Under the pieces are notes generated by a model. It worked only from the letters and a program-made list of their open reading frames with translations. It was not told where the DNA came from and did not search any database. From Rhodospirillaceae bacterium (GTDB taxonomy: Bacteria > Pseudomonadota > Alphaproteobacteria > GCA-2731375): DNA of 35,437 nt. The DNA lies in assembly GCA_018660265.1 (NCBI GenBank), contig JABJKS010000053.1, positions 1-35,437 of the forward strand. The letters are read 5' to 3'. Both the position numbers and the translations under genes were made by a program. Positions 7,505-15,160 of this stretch are shown here, one piece after another; the first letter of the stretch is position 1; each line of letters begins with the position of its first letter.

Positions 7505-9826
7505 CTATAGGCCGTTGATGGCGCGCCAAACTTTTTCCGGTGTTGCGGGCATATCAAGTTCACGGATGCCCAACGGGGCCAGGGCATCTAGCACGGCGCT
7601 GGTCAGGCAGGCGACGGCACCAACCGTCCCGGCTTCGCCCGCACCCTTTATGCCGAGGGGGTTCCTTGGGCTCGGCACCGGGTTTGTCTCGATCTCAAAA
7701 AATGGCACGCTGTCCGCGCGGGGCATGAAGTAATCCATGAATGAGCCGCTGAGAACCTGCCCGGTATCATCCCAGCGAACCTGTTCGCCGAGTATCTGGC
7801 CCGCGCCCTGGACGATGCCGCCATGTAATTGTCCTTTCAACAACATGGGGTTCATCACAGTGCCGACATCATCGACCGCGACATAACGCAGGATTTGGAT
7901 GACCCCCGTTTCAGGGTCAATTTCAATTTCGGCGACATGACAGGCGTTTGGGAATGTCGGCGCCGGACCCTTGAAAGTCGCAAAACCTTGCAGGCCGCTG
8001 TCCATACCCTGGGGCAGTTGTGTCGGATCGAAGGCGATGGCGGCGACATCGGTCAGGCTCAATGATCGATCAGTTCCGACAATTGTGAAGCGGCCGTCAG
8101 CGAATTCGATATCGACTTCGGGCACCTCCAGGCTGTGGGCGGCAATTTGCTGTCCTTTTTGGATAATTTTCTCAGCCGCGCCAAGCAGCGCGCCACTGCC
8201 AAGGCCCGAAACGCGCGAGCCACCTGTGCCATGACCGTAGCCGACCAAGTCCGTATCACCCTGAACGTAGCGCATGGCCTCAAATTCCAGACCAAGTTTT
8301 TCCGACAGCAATTGCCTAAAGACGGTCTCGTGGCCTTGACCATGGGAATGGGTGCCCATGTAGATGGTGGCATGACCCTGTTGGTCGAAACGGATCTCGC
8401 CACCTTCGTCCGACATGCCCGCGGCCTGTTCAATCGCATTGGCAAGACCAAGGCCACGCAATCGGCCATTGCTTTTCGCCTGGGCCCGGCGCGCCTCGAA
8501 ACCGGCGGCATTGGCCATTTCCAGGGCCCGGTCCATGTTGCGCTCAAACTCGCCGCAATCGTAATTGTAGGTAAGCCCGGTTTGGAACGGCATCGCCGTC
8601 GGTGGGATAATATTGCGCCGCCGCAATTCAACACGATCAATGCCAAGTTCCCGGGCCGCCAGATCGATCACTTGCTCAATCGCCGAGGTGGCCTCGGGCC
8701 GGCCGGCACCGCGATAGGGCCCGGTCGGGCTGGTGTTGGTAAAAAGTCCCAGAATTTCACCATGGATTGCAGGTGTTTGATAAACGCCCGCCACGCCGCC
8801 AAAGTTACCAAATGCCGGTAGCGGCCCGAAATTAGACAGATAGGCACCCATGTTGGCAAGGCAGCGAACCCGAAGTGCCAGAAAATGGCCGCTGTTATCG
8901 AGCGCCAGTTCCACATCCATCACCATGTCCCGCGCCTGCTCGTCAAGTATGCTATCCGAACGTTCGTTGGTCCATTTGACGGGTCGTTGCAGTTTCTTCG
9001 CGGCCCAGAGCACCAGGGGGAGTTCGGGAAAGATGTTTGCCCGCAGACCGAAGGAGCCACCCATATCCGGGCTGACAACGCGCAGTTGGCTTTCTGAAAC
9101 CCCTAACACCGCCTCTGTGATCCAGCTTCTCATATCGTGGGGAAACTGGTTGCCTGAGTAGAGCGTATAACGATCTTCATAGGGATCGTATGAACCAAGG
9201 GCGGCACGGGGCTCCATGGGATTGATGGCGACACGCGGCATGGGCAGGGAAAGCCGGGTGACATGATCGGCGGCCTCAAACCCGTTCGCCACGGCAGCCT
9301 TGTCGCCAAGTTCCATGCGGAAACAGATATTGTCCGGGCAGTCCGGCCAAACTGCCGGCGCGCCCGCATCAATGGCCGCCGCCGTGTGGACGTTAAGGGG
9401 CAGCGGTTCATAGTCAACTTCGATCAATTCAGCCGCATCGCGGGCCTGGTCCCGACTTTCCGCCACCACGAATGCAACGTAGTCACCCACGAAGGCAACT
9501 TTGTCCTGTACCAGAGCAGGGCGTGAGGGTTGAAACAACGGCGCGCCATTTGGCCTTTTCAGGGGCACCACTTTGGCAGCAAGACACGGCATATCGCCAA
9601 GGCCGTCGGCGGCAACGTCGGCGCCGGTGTAGACAGCGATAACGCCAGGGGCCAAACGGGCCGCCTCGACATCGATCGAACGAATATGGGCATGGGCATG
9701 GGAAGAGCGCAGCATGTGAGAGTATGCCTGGCCAGCCAGGTTAATATCATCGGTGTAGCGGCCCCCACCACTGAGAAGCCGGGGATCCTCCACTCTCGGT
9801 GCGGCTTGTCCAAGACCAAATTTCAC
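7505..9826 (-). CDS. Molybdopterin-binding large subunit, xanthine dehydrogenase/CoxL family
   Basis: The 773 residues are full length for the catalytic subunit of molybdenum hydroxylases. The a/b hammerhead domain is at about 15-125 (GGGRYTDDI, LRSSHAHAHI), followed by the two molybdopterin-binding domains with DMGGSFG, PTGPYRGAGRPEA, GTHSHGQGHET, GTGGSRV and the catalytic Glu in KGAGEAGTVG (about E731). The loop PYRGAGR is of the form II/other-hydroxylase kind and not the AYXCSFR loop of true CO dehydrogenase, so CO oxidation is unlikely and hydroxylation of an organic ring or aldehyde is more plausible. It starts at GTG 9826. No gene for the FAD subunit (CoxM) or the [2Fe-2S] subunit (CoxS) is adjacent on either side, which is odd because these enzymes normally need both. 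Confidence 0.93.
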   Translation of the reverse strand: MKFGLGQAAPRVEDPRLLSGGGRYTDDINLAGQAYSHMLRSSHAHAHIRSIDVEAARLAPGVIAVYTGADVAADGLGDMPCLAAKVVPLKRPNGAPLFQPSRPALVQDKVAFVGDYVAFVVAESRDQARDAAELIEVDYEPLPLNVHTAAAIDAGAPAVWPDCPDNICFRMELGDKAAVANGFEAADHVTRLSLPMPRVAINPMEPRAALGSYDPYEDRYTLYSGNQFPHDMRSWITEAVLGVSESQLRVVSPDMGGSFGLRANIFPELPLVLWAAKKLQRPVKWTNERSDSILDEQARDMVMDVELALDNSGHFLALRVRCLANMGAYLSNFGPLPAFGNFGGVAGVYQTPAIHGEILGLFTNTSPTGPYRGAGRPEATSAIEQVIDLAARELGIDRVELRRRNIIPPTAMPFQTGLTYNYDCGEFERNMDRALEMANAAGFEARRAQAKSNGRLRGLGLANAIEQAAGMSDEGGEIRFDQQGHATIYMGTHSHGQGHETVFRQLLSEKLGLEFEAMRYVQGDTDLVGYGHGTGGSRVSGLGSGALLGAAEKIIQKGQQIAAHSLEVPEVDIEFADGRFTIVGTDRSLSLTDVAAIAFDPTQLPQGMDSGLQGFATFKGPAPTFPNACHVAEIEIDPETGVIQILRYVAVDDVGTVMNPMLLKGQLHGGIVQGAGQILGEQVRWDDTGQVLSGSFMDYFMPRADSVPFFEIETNPVPSPRNPLGIKGAGEAGTVGAVACLTSAVLDALAPLGIRELDMPATPEKVWRAINGL

Positions 9827-9966
9827 TGCCCCATGCCTTTCGTTGAAATATCTATAAAGTTGTAGTTGCTTGCATCATTGCACAATCCAAGCCGCAAAAC
9901 CGGACCAATAATTGATCCTCGCGCCCTTCGCAGCGCATTCTTGGCGCACACGTTTTCAGCAGTCTG

Positions 9967-11109
9967 TCAGGCGCTGATTTCGATATGCTGGCTTAACCAT
10001 GGCGAGGCTGTTACCAAATCGGGTTCCACGCCAAGGCCGGGACGATCCGATAATTGGAAACAGCCATCGATCAATGGCGGGAAAGGGGCCGCCAGCGGTG
10101 CCTGAAGCGGGTTTTCCATTGCGTCATGTTCAAGAATACCGCTACCACCCGCCACTGATAAAAGATGCGCCGAGGCGTGCAATCCAAGCCCTGAATTCAG
10201 CCAGTGCGGACAATAGCGTTGGCCGGCATCAACGGCGCGGCGGGCGACGGCCAAACAGCCCGAAATCCCGCCCCATTTTCCTACATCCGGCTGAATAACG
10301 CCGAGATGCCCCAGATCAACCGCGGCATCAAATTCCGCCTGGCCCAACATATTCTCACCGCCTGCCAACGGCACGGCGGAAAGCCGCGCCAATTCAGCCC
10401 AATGTTCAATCGGCTCATCAACGCATATGGGCTCTTCGATCCAGTCAATTGGCAGTTCGCTGAACGCTTCGACTGCGCCGCGGGCATCGGCAAATTCCCA
10501 ACCTTGATTGGCATCCAGCATAAGGCACTCGCCGTCCTTTAAATCGTCCGCGATTGTCCGGATATTCTTAAGGTCGCTGGCCAAATCGAAGGCGACCTTG
10601 ACCTTGAAGGCGCGATAGCCACGTTCCCGACAGCGGGCGATCATTTCGGGCGTCCCCTTCGGGTTTAGATTGGACGCATAGGCCGGTAAGGGCGTGGGCG
10701 AACTATCCCGTCCCAAGGCGCGCCACAGCGGCACATCGGCTTTGCGCGCCGCAAGATCCCAAAGCGCCATGTCGATGCCCGCCAGGCAAGATGCAAAAGG
10801 GCCCGGCTCGGCACTTTGCAAAGCATGGCGTCGCATCAATCGGGTCAGGTCGTGCCAAGCCGCGACAGGGTTTTCATAGCTGCGACCCAGGGCGGCAGGC
10901 AACACGATACTCTGTAACAGGCGGACTTTGTTCTCGGCCCCACAGGGCGGAAACGAAGCCCAAATCTCGCCCCAGCCATAGGCACCATCCTGATCTTCTA
11001 TGCGCAGCAGGACGTTATTACGCGCTGTTATGGCACCGAACGAGGTCACGATCGGCTCCTCAATCGGTGCGCTGAAGTGGTAGATATCAACGCGGGCAAT
11101 TTCAATCAT
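9967..11109 (-). CDS. Mandelate racemase/muconate lactonizing enzyme family protein
   Basis: This enolase-superfamily enzyme has 380 residues, the usual length. The N-terminal capping domain is at about 1-125 (SFGAITARNNVLLRI, GWGEIW, DMALWDLAARKADVPLWRALG). The barrel carries the KxK pair K169/K171 (FKVKV), the three Mg ligands D199 (MLDANQGW), E225 (WIEEP) and E252 (GGEN), and candidate general-base residues D275 and H302 on the far side (QPDVGKWGG, CPHWLNSG). With bases on both faces it could be an acid-sugar dehydratase or racemase; the substrate is not predictable. AAGGA lies ten bases before the ATG. The next gene downstream on this strand is the hydroxylase, 140 bp away, so co-transcription is possible but not tight. 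Confidence 0.92.
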   Translation of the reverse strand: MIEIARVDIYHFSAPIEEPIVTSFGAITARNNVLLRIEDQDGAYGWGEIWASFPPCGAENKVRLLQSIVLPAALGRSYENPVAAWHDLTRLMRRHALQSAEPGPFASCLAGIDMALWDLAARKADVPLWRALGRDSSPTPLPAYASNLNPKGTPEMIARCRERGYRAFKVKVAFDLASDLKNIRTIADDLKDGECLMLDANQGWEFADARGAVEAFSELPIDWIEEPICVDEPIEHWAELARLSAVPLAGGENMLGQAEFDAAVDLGHLGVIQPDVGKWGGISGCLAVARRAVDAGQRYCPHWLNSGLGLHASAHLLSVAGGSGILEHDAMENPLQAPLAAPFPPLIDGCFQLSDRPGLGVEPDLVTASPWLSQHIEISA

Positions 11110-11127
11110 GGTAACGTCTATCCTTGT

Positions 11128-11289
11128 TCAGGCGGTTGGCGGCTCGTCCAGTCGCACAACGATACCATCTAAATCGGATGACGGTGGCCGATACTGCCGC
11201 AGGACATCCGGGTCATGTCCCGGCACAAATTGATCTGCAGTTGCGACAAGCTTGCGCAGACGGTGGAAACCTTCAAACAAACTTGACTG
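11128..11289 (-). pseudogene. Metallo-beta-lactamase-fold hydrolase C-terminal remnant
   Basis: The frame reads SLFEGFHRLRKLV, then VPGHDPDVLRQY and LDGIVVRLDEPP before the stop. This is the C-terminal end of AHL-lactonase-like metallo-hydrolases, where VPGHDP carries the last zinc-binding His. The metal-binding HxHxDH part is missing, and upstream the frame runs into the start of the DUF4286-like gene on the other strand. It looks like the stump of a gene deleted from its 5' side. It lies 18 bp upstream of the enolase-superfamily gene, on the same strand. Confidence 0.7.
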
Positions 11290-11359
11290 GGCAGGTTTTG
11301 ATATCCGCCATTGCGGTGCTAGCCTGTTTTGAAAGAGCAACAATCCAGGCAATTTTAAA

Positions 11360-12046
11360 ATGAGTGATGGGATATTGGCGGTTTGGTCGGATATCGATCC
11401 CGGCGCGAAGGCAGATTACACCGCCTGGTACGAGCGGGAACATATGTTCGAACGGTTGGAGGTCACGGGCTTCAATCGCGCACGGCATTATCAGACGGTC
11501 AGCGGCGCGCCTGAATATTTTACCTACTACGAACTTGCTAGCCCCGCCGTAGTTACAAGCCCGGCCTATTTGGCACAAAGCAATCGCTCCTCGCCCTGGA
11601 CACAACGGGTGCTGCCACATTTTCGCAATATGAACCGGACCGCTGCGCGGGTGGTACGTCGCGTCGGCAGGGGCTTTGGTGCCGCCGCGTTAACTGTCCG
11701 GCTCTCTATTCAGGATGGCCAGGAAGCCGCCCTGGTTGCCACAATCGGGAACGAACTGCTATCCGCGTTTGTGGAGCGATCCGGCGTTGTCGCCGGACAG
11801 CTGTGGCGCGCCGACATGGCGGCGACACTACAGCCGGGCCAAGACCGTGACCTACGCCCCGGCGACGACGCGGTATCTGATTTAATCATGTTTATTGAAG
11901 GCGTTGGCACCTCTCCGCTTCAGACACTGGTTCAGGAAACATCCGGCTTTGCAAATTTTGTGGCAGCGGGTGCGGCGGAGGCCCCGGATGTCGCGACCCA
12001 TCTTTTGCTCAATGGTGCCGAGGGTGATGAAGCGCCTTCAATCTGA
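11360..12046 (+). CDS. DUF4286-like dimeric alpha/beta-barrel protein
   Basis: The 228-residue soluble protein opens with GILAVWSDIDPG, followed by YTAWYEREHMFERL and GFNRARHYQTV. This is the pattern of DUF4286-type ferredoxin-like (dimeric alpha-beta barrel) proteins, whose His-containing YxxWYxxEHxxER stretch is conserved. The C-terminal half (about 105-225) may be a second, diverged barrel repeat (ALTVRLSI, DLIMFIEGVG). No catalytic function is established for the family. The ribosome binding site is weak (AGG nine bases before the ATG). The gene is followed after 29 bp by an acyl-CoA dehydrogenase on the same strand, so the two are probably one operon, suggesting a role in handling a CoA-linked substrate. 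Confidence 0.78.
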   Translation: MSDGILAVWSDIDPGAKADYTAWYEREHMFERLEVTGFNRARHYQTVSGAPEYFTYYELASPAVVTSPAYLAQSNRSSPWTQRVLPHFRNMNRTAARVVRRVGRGFGAAALTVRLSIQDGQEAALVATIGNELLSAFVERSGVVAGQLWRADMAATLQPGQDRDLRPGDDAVSDLIMFIEGVGTSPLQTLVQETSGFANFVAAGAAEAPDVATHLLLNGAEGDEAPSI

Positions 12047-12075
12047 AACTCTCAAACCGGCCAGGAAGTATTTCG

Positions 12076-13221
12076 ATGCCCTACAGCACGTTTGATTTTA
12101 CTGAAGAGCAGGTTCTGATGCGTGACAACGTGCTGGGCCTGATGGCACGTATACTGCCGCCGGAAAAAATCGCCGAGCTGGACCGCCTTCAGCAATTTCC
12201 GCGCGAGGCTTATCAGGCACTGGCGGACAATGGCTGGTTGACCCTGCCTTACGATAAGGCCCATGGCGGCATGGATGCCAGTCATAAGGATCTGGCCGTC
12301 TTTATCGAGGCCCTGGGATATCACCACCCAGGCATCCGGGTATCGTTTATGTCCACAGCTGTTTATGGCGGGCTGTATCTGCAAAATCTTGGCCATGATA
12401 CCTTGAAGACAGCGTTGCTGCCGGGCATGCAGGACGGCTCGATCCGAACCGCCATCGCATTCTCTGAACCAGACAGTGGCTCGGACGCTGCCGGTATTCG
12501 AACCCGGGCGGTGCGCGATGGTGATGACTGGATTATCTCCGGACAGAAAGTCTATGTAACCAATGCGCACGAGGCCGATTATCTGATCGTTTCCACCAAA
12601 ACGGATCCCGATGCAGGTAGCCGCGGACTTAGCCTGTTTTTTGTCGATACTGCCCAACCCGGCTTTGAGACACGGCCCATGGACCCCCTGGGCAGCCGGT
12701 CTACATTGTTGAACGAAGTCTTTTTCGATGATGTGCGCATCCCGGCTAACCGTTTGCTGGGCGAGGTTAATGGCGGCTGGCACGGTTTGATGCATGGCCT
12801 TAATTTGGAACGAATTTTGATTGCCGCAGCGGCAGCAGGGGGCTGTATCAAGATTATAGAGGTGGCACAGAACTTCGTGCAGAACCGCCGGGCTTTCGGC
12901 AAAAATATCGGCGAATTTCAAGCGGTGTCCCACAAATTCGCCGACATGCGCATGTTGATGGAGATCGCGCGTCTGGTCACCTACCACACCGCGCATATGC
13001 TGGATGCCGGTGCGGATGCGGTAACGGAAACCGCGATTGCCAAGGTGACGGCGACGGAAAACAACTTCAAGGTTGCCGATCTGGGTATGCAGGTAATGGG
13101 TGCAGCCGGGTATGTGCAAGGCGATATGCAGCGCCTGTTCCGAGAGGCCCGCATGGGTATGATCGGCGGTGGCACCAGCGAAATTCTGCGCAACGTCATT
13201 GCCAAACGCATGGGCATCTGA
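12076..13221 (+). CDS. Acyl-CoA dehydrogenase
   Basis: The 381 residues match the FAD-dependent acyl-CoA dehydrogenase family: an N-terminal helical domain (FTEEQVLMRDNV), a middle beta domain with AFSEPDSGSDAAG and GQKVYVTNA, and a C-terminal helical domain with NRRAFGK, QVMGAAGYVQG and GGGTSEILRN. The usual catalytic Glu just before GTSE is replaced by Gly. A Glu is found instead in LNLER (E245), the place used by isovaleryl-CoA dehydrogenase. A branched or otherwise bulky acyl-CoA is therefore a reasonable guess for the substrate. GGAAG precedes the ATG by seven bases. It is probably co-transcribed with the DUF4286-like gene, and a strong stem-loop follows the stop. Confidence 0.94.
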   Translation: MPYSTFDFTEEQVLMRDNVLGLMARILPPEKIAELDRLQQFPREAYQALADNGWLTLPYDKAHGGMDASHKDLAVFIEALGYHHPGIRVSFMSTAVYGGLYLQNLGHDTLKTALLPGMQDGSIRTAIAFSEPDSGSDAAGIRTRAVRDGDDWIISGQKVYVTNAHEADYLIVSTKTDPDAGSRGLSLFFVDTAQPGFETRPMDPLGSRSTLLNEVFFDDVRIPANRLLGEVNGGWHGLMHGLNLERILIAAAAAGGCIKIIEVAQNFVQNRRAFGKNIGEFQAVSHKFADMRMLMEIARLVTYHTAHMLDAGADAVTETAIAKVTATENNFKVADLGMQVMGAAGYVQGDMQRLFREARMGMIGGGTSEILRNVIAKRMGI

Positions 13222-13225
13222 ACAA

Positions 13226-13250
13226 TGTTGACCAGAATGCCTGGTCAACA
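13226..13250 (+). terminator. Perfect 10-bp stem-loop after the acyl-CoA dehydrogenase gene
   Basis: TGTTGACCAG and CTGGTCAACA form a perfect 10-bp stem with loop AATGC, beginning five bases after the stop codon. There is no U-run, so it may act as an mRNA 3'-end stabiliser or a factor-assisted terminator rather than a classical intrinsic terminator. Confidence 0.5.
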
Positions 13251-13563
13251 CGGGACGTCAAAATATCGACATGCGGCAAAAGCCCGCGCGCGCCGAAACA
13301 AAACCGCTTTCGGCCTGCCCGTGATATCGACGTGAGCCTACAGCCTGCCGTGTGGCTCACTCGCAAAGAACCGCTGTCCCAGAGAATCTGTTTATCTCTA
13401 CGCTTTTATTGAACAGGCGGGCGTTATTAGATAATTTCAGCTGCACAGTAGTGCATCGGAAGAGCATTTGCGCCGTTATGGCCAGATTTGAGCGTAACTA
13501 ATTCATTGCTTCGATAGGCAGGCCACCGGCACTGAAAGCTTGCCAAAATGAAAGGGCCAGCCC
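13251..13563. other. Intergenic stretch, no gene seen
   Basis: No frame longer than a few dozen codons with a start signal and no recognisable RNA motif. It presumably holds the promoter of the LysE-type gene; no convincing -35/-10 pair could be picked by eye. Confidence 0.5.
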
Positions 13564-14166
13564 GTGATATTCGAGCATCTCTTAGCCTTTAACATCGCGC
13601 TTATAGCGACAATCGCGAGCCCTGGCCCGGCATTTTTGATTGCGGTTCGGACAACCCTGAGCGCGGGGCGTTCTGCCGGGATTGCAATGGGGTTTGGGCT
13701 GGGATGCATGGCGGCAATATGGACGTTGATGGCCTTGCTCGGCCTGGAAGCCGTGTTTCGTCTGTTTCCCTGGGCCTATGTCTTGGCCAAATCTATTGGA
13801 GCCGTCTATCTACTGTACATCGCCTACGGCATTTGGCGAGGCGCCCGCGATGGTATAGAGGTTCACGTCCAGCCTGCGAAACGCGCCTTCCGCCAAGGCT
13901 TTCTCATCAACCTTCTGAATCCAAAATCCGTGCTGTTTTCTGCGGCCGTGCTAATCGTGATATTTCCAGCTCACATGAGCGCGGCAGAGAATGCCGTGGT
14001 GGTTCTAAACCATCTCGTAGTTGAACTGCTTTTCTATACGGCATTAGCGATTGGAATGAGCACACAGATCGTCAGCCGGCGCTATCTTAGGGCGAAGGTC
14101 TACATTGATCGCGCCGCGTCTGGGGTCCTCGGCGCATTGGGGCTGCGACTATTGCTCGACCGTTAA
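13564..14166 (+). CDS. LysE/RhtB-family amino acid exporter
   Basis: The 200-residue inner-membrane protein has about six hydrophobic segments, typical of LysE/RhtB translocators. Family marks are IASPGPAFLIAVRTTLSAGRSAGIA near the N-terminus (SPGP motif), AKSIGAVYLLYIAYGIWRG, and FRQGFLINLLNPKSVLF in the middle. These exporters move amino acids or derivatives outward by proton exchange. Translation starts at GTG 13564 with AAAGGG about eight bases upstream. It stands alone between non-coding stretches, with no linked regulator gene, so the substrate is not indicated. Confidence 0.93.
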   Translation: MIFEHLLAFNIALIATIASPGPAFLIAVRTTLSAGRSAGIAMGFGLGCMAAIWTLMALLGLEAVFRLFPWAYVLAKSIGAVYLLYIAYGIWRGARDGIEVHVQPAKRAFRQGFLINLLNPKSVLFSAAVLIVIFPAHMSAAENAVVVLNHLVVELLFYTALAIGMSTQIVSRRYLRAKVYIDRAASGVLGALGLRLLLDR

Positions 14167-14512
14167 TACGCAGACACCTTTAGAGGCAATGTGATCCGCG
14201 TCAGGTTCGCAGGCCATAAGTCTCCAAATAGGTTGAAATGCCCGTTGCCCGAAGGCCGTGCGCCGTGCGAAATATTCGATGCACCCGAAGACGACCAATT
14301 CATGTCCATCACCGACTCCCCGAACGAGAATTTGTCCGTCGGTGACGACCTCGCACAATTTGCTTAAGGCGACGATGTGGGCCGCGATAAGGTCGAATTA
14401 ATACACAGACAACCAATTTTTAACGCTAATGGTTCATCGTTTCTCAAGCCCTAAGAGATAAGTTCTAGGTGAACTATCCTCCCAGTTCATATGAAAATAA
14501 GCATAATCCAAA
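14167..14512. other. Intergenic stretch, possible decayed gene
   Basis: A minus-strand 69-codon frame (14149-14358) starts at ATG and shows a fairly protein-like composition, but it overlaps the end of the LysE gene and matches no family that I recognise. The remaining AT-richer part (14390-14512) probably carries the promoter for the PAS_5 gene. Nothing else is seen. Confidence 0.4.
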
Positions 14513-15124
14513 ATGGATATAACTTCAGAGCGATCCGCAGACCTCAGCCTCGTGCCAGCAAATATCGATGGGGCCCTAGTTGCGAAATGCGCTGCCATGT
14601 TGGCTGCAGATGATGTATTGGCGGTGACCGGTTGCTTTGACGAGATGCAATTTTTATCTCTGAGCATGCAATGGTCTCCGACACTGTCGGATATCGATGA
14701 TGACCTTCTGAATACATTGTTGACGTACTGGAGCGACCTGCCACGTGGCCCGCGATTGCCGTGTTCCAGTGACGTGGATCCTGTGAATTTCAAAAGTGCC
14801 CTTGGTCACGTCCTGCTTTTGGATGTCGAAGAAGGCGGTTGGGACTACCGCTACAGGGTCTTTGGATCGTCTATTGCCGCACGCGCCGGTTTCGATGCCA
14901 CGGGAAAATTGGTATCAGAACTGCCGGTCCAGCCCATGGCACCGTTTTACCTTGCAGTCTATCGCGCCTGTCTCGAACGTTTCGAGCCCTTATATACGCG
15001 CCATGTGCCGCCCCCGGATATACAGGTTACGAGTTGGGACCGCCTGGCGCTGCCGTTCGAAGATGGCGAAGGGCGTATCAATCGGTTTTTGGTCGGCATG
15101 GTTCCCGGAGATTGGCGTGAGTAA
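14513..15124 (+). CDS. PAS_5-domain protein
   Basis: The 203-residue protein has a PAS_5 (PF07310) type domain over about residues 60-195. It begins with LLTYWSDLPRGPRLPCSSDVDPVNFKSAL and continues with LLDVEEGGWDYRYRVFGSSIAARAGFDATGK and YTRHVPPPD. PAS_5 proteins are common in Rhodospirillales and relatives, usually as single-domain proteins without a kinase output, and their ligand is unknown. The first 55 residues are not conserved. No output domain is present. It converges on the TcuA-like gene (36 bp between the stops). ATG 14513 lacks a good ribosome binding site, so the start is uncertain. Confidence 0.85.
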   Translation: MDITSERSADLSLVPANIDGALVAKCAAMLAADDVLAVTGCFDEMQFLSLSMQWSPTLSDIDDDLLNTLLTYWSDLPRGPRLPCSSDVDPVNFKSALGHVLLLDVEEGGWDYRYRVFGSSIAARAGFDATGKLVSELPVQPMAPFYLAVYRACLERFEPLYTRHVPPPDIQVTSWDRLALPFEDGEGRINRFLVGMVPGDWRE

Positions 15125-15160
15125 TCCGGATAGAGACGTAATATAGCGAAGTCAATTAAT

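Noticed and set aside
7505-9826. True CO dehydrogenase large subunit
   Set aside because: The AYXCSFR active-site loop is absent; the loop here is PYRGAGR, as in other hydroxylases of the family.
12052-13251. 399-codon open frame on the minus strand
   Set aside because: It is fully antisense to the acyl-CoA dehydrogenase gene, whose product matches a known family over its whole length; the antisense translation has no recognisable motif.
14149-14358. 69-codon minus-strand frame after the LysE gene
   Set aside because: It has some protein-like character but overlaps the LysE gene, has no assignable family and no strong ribosome binding site.
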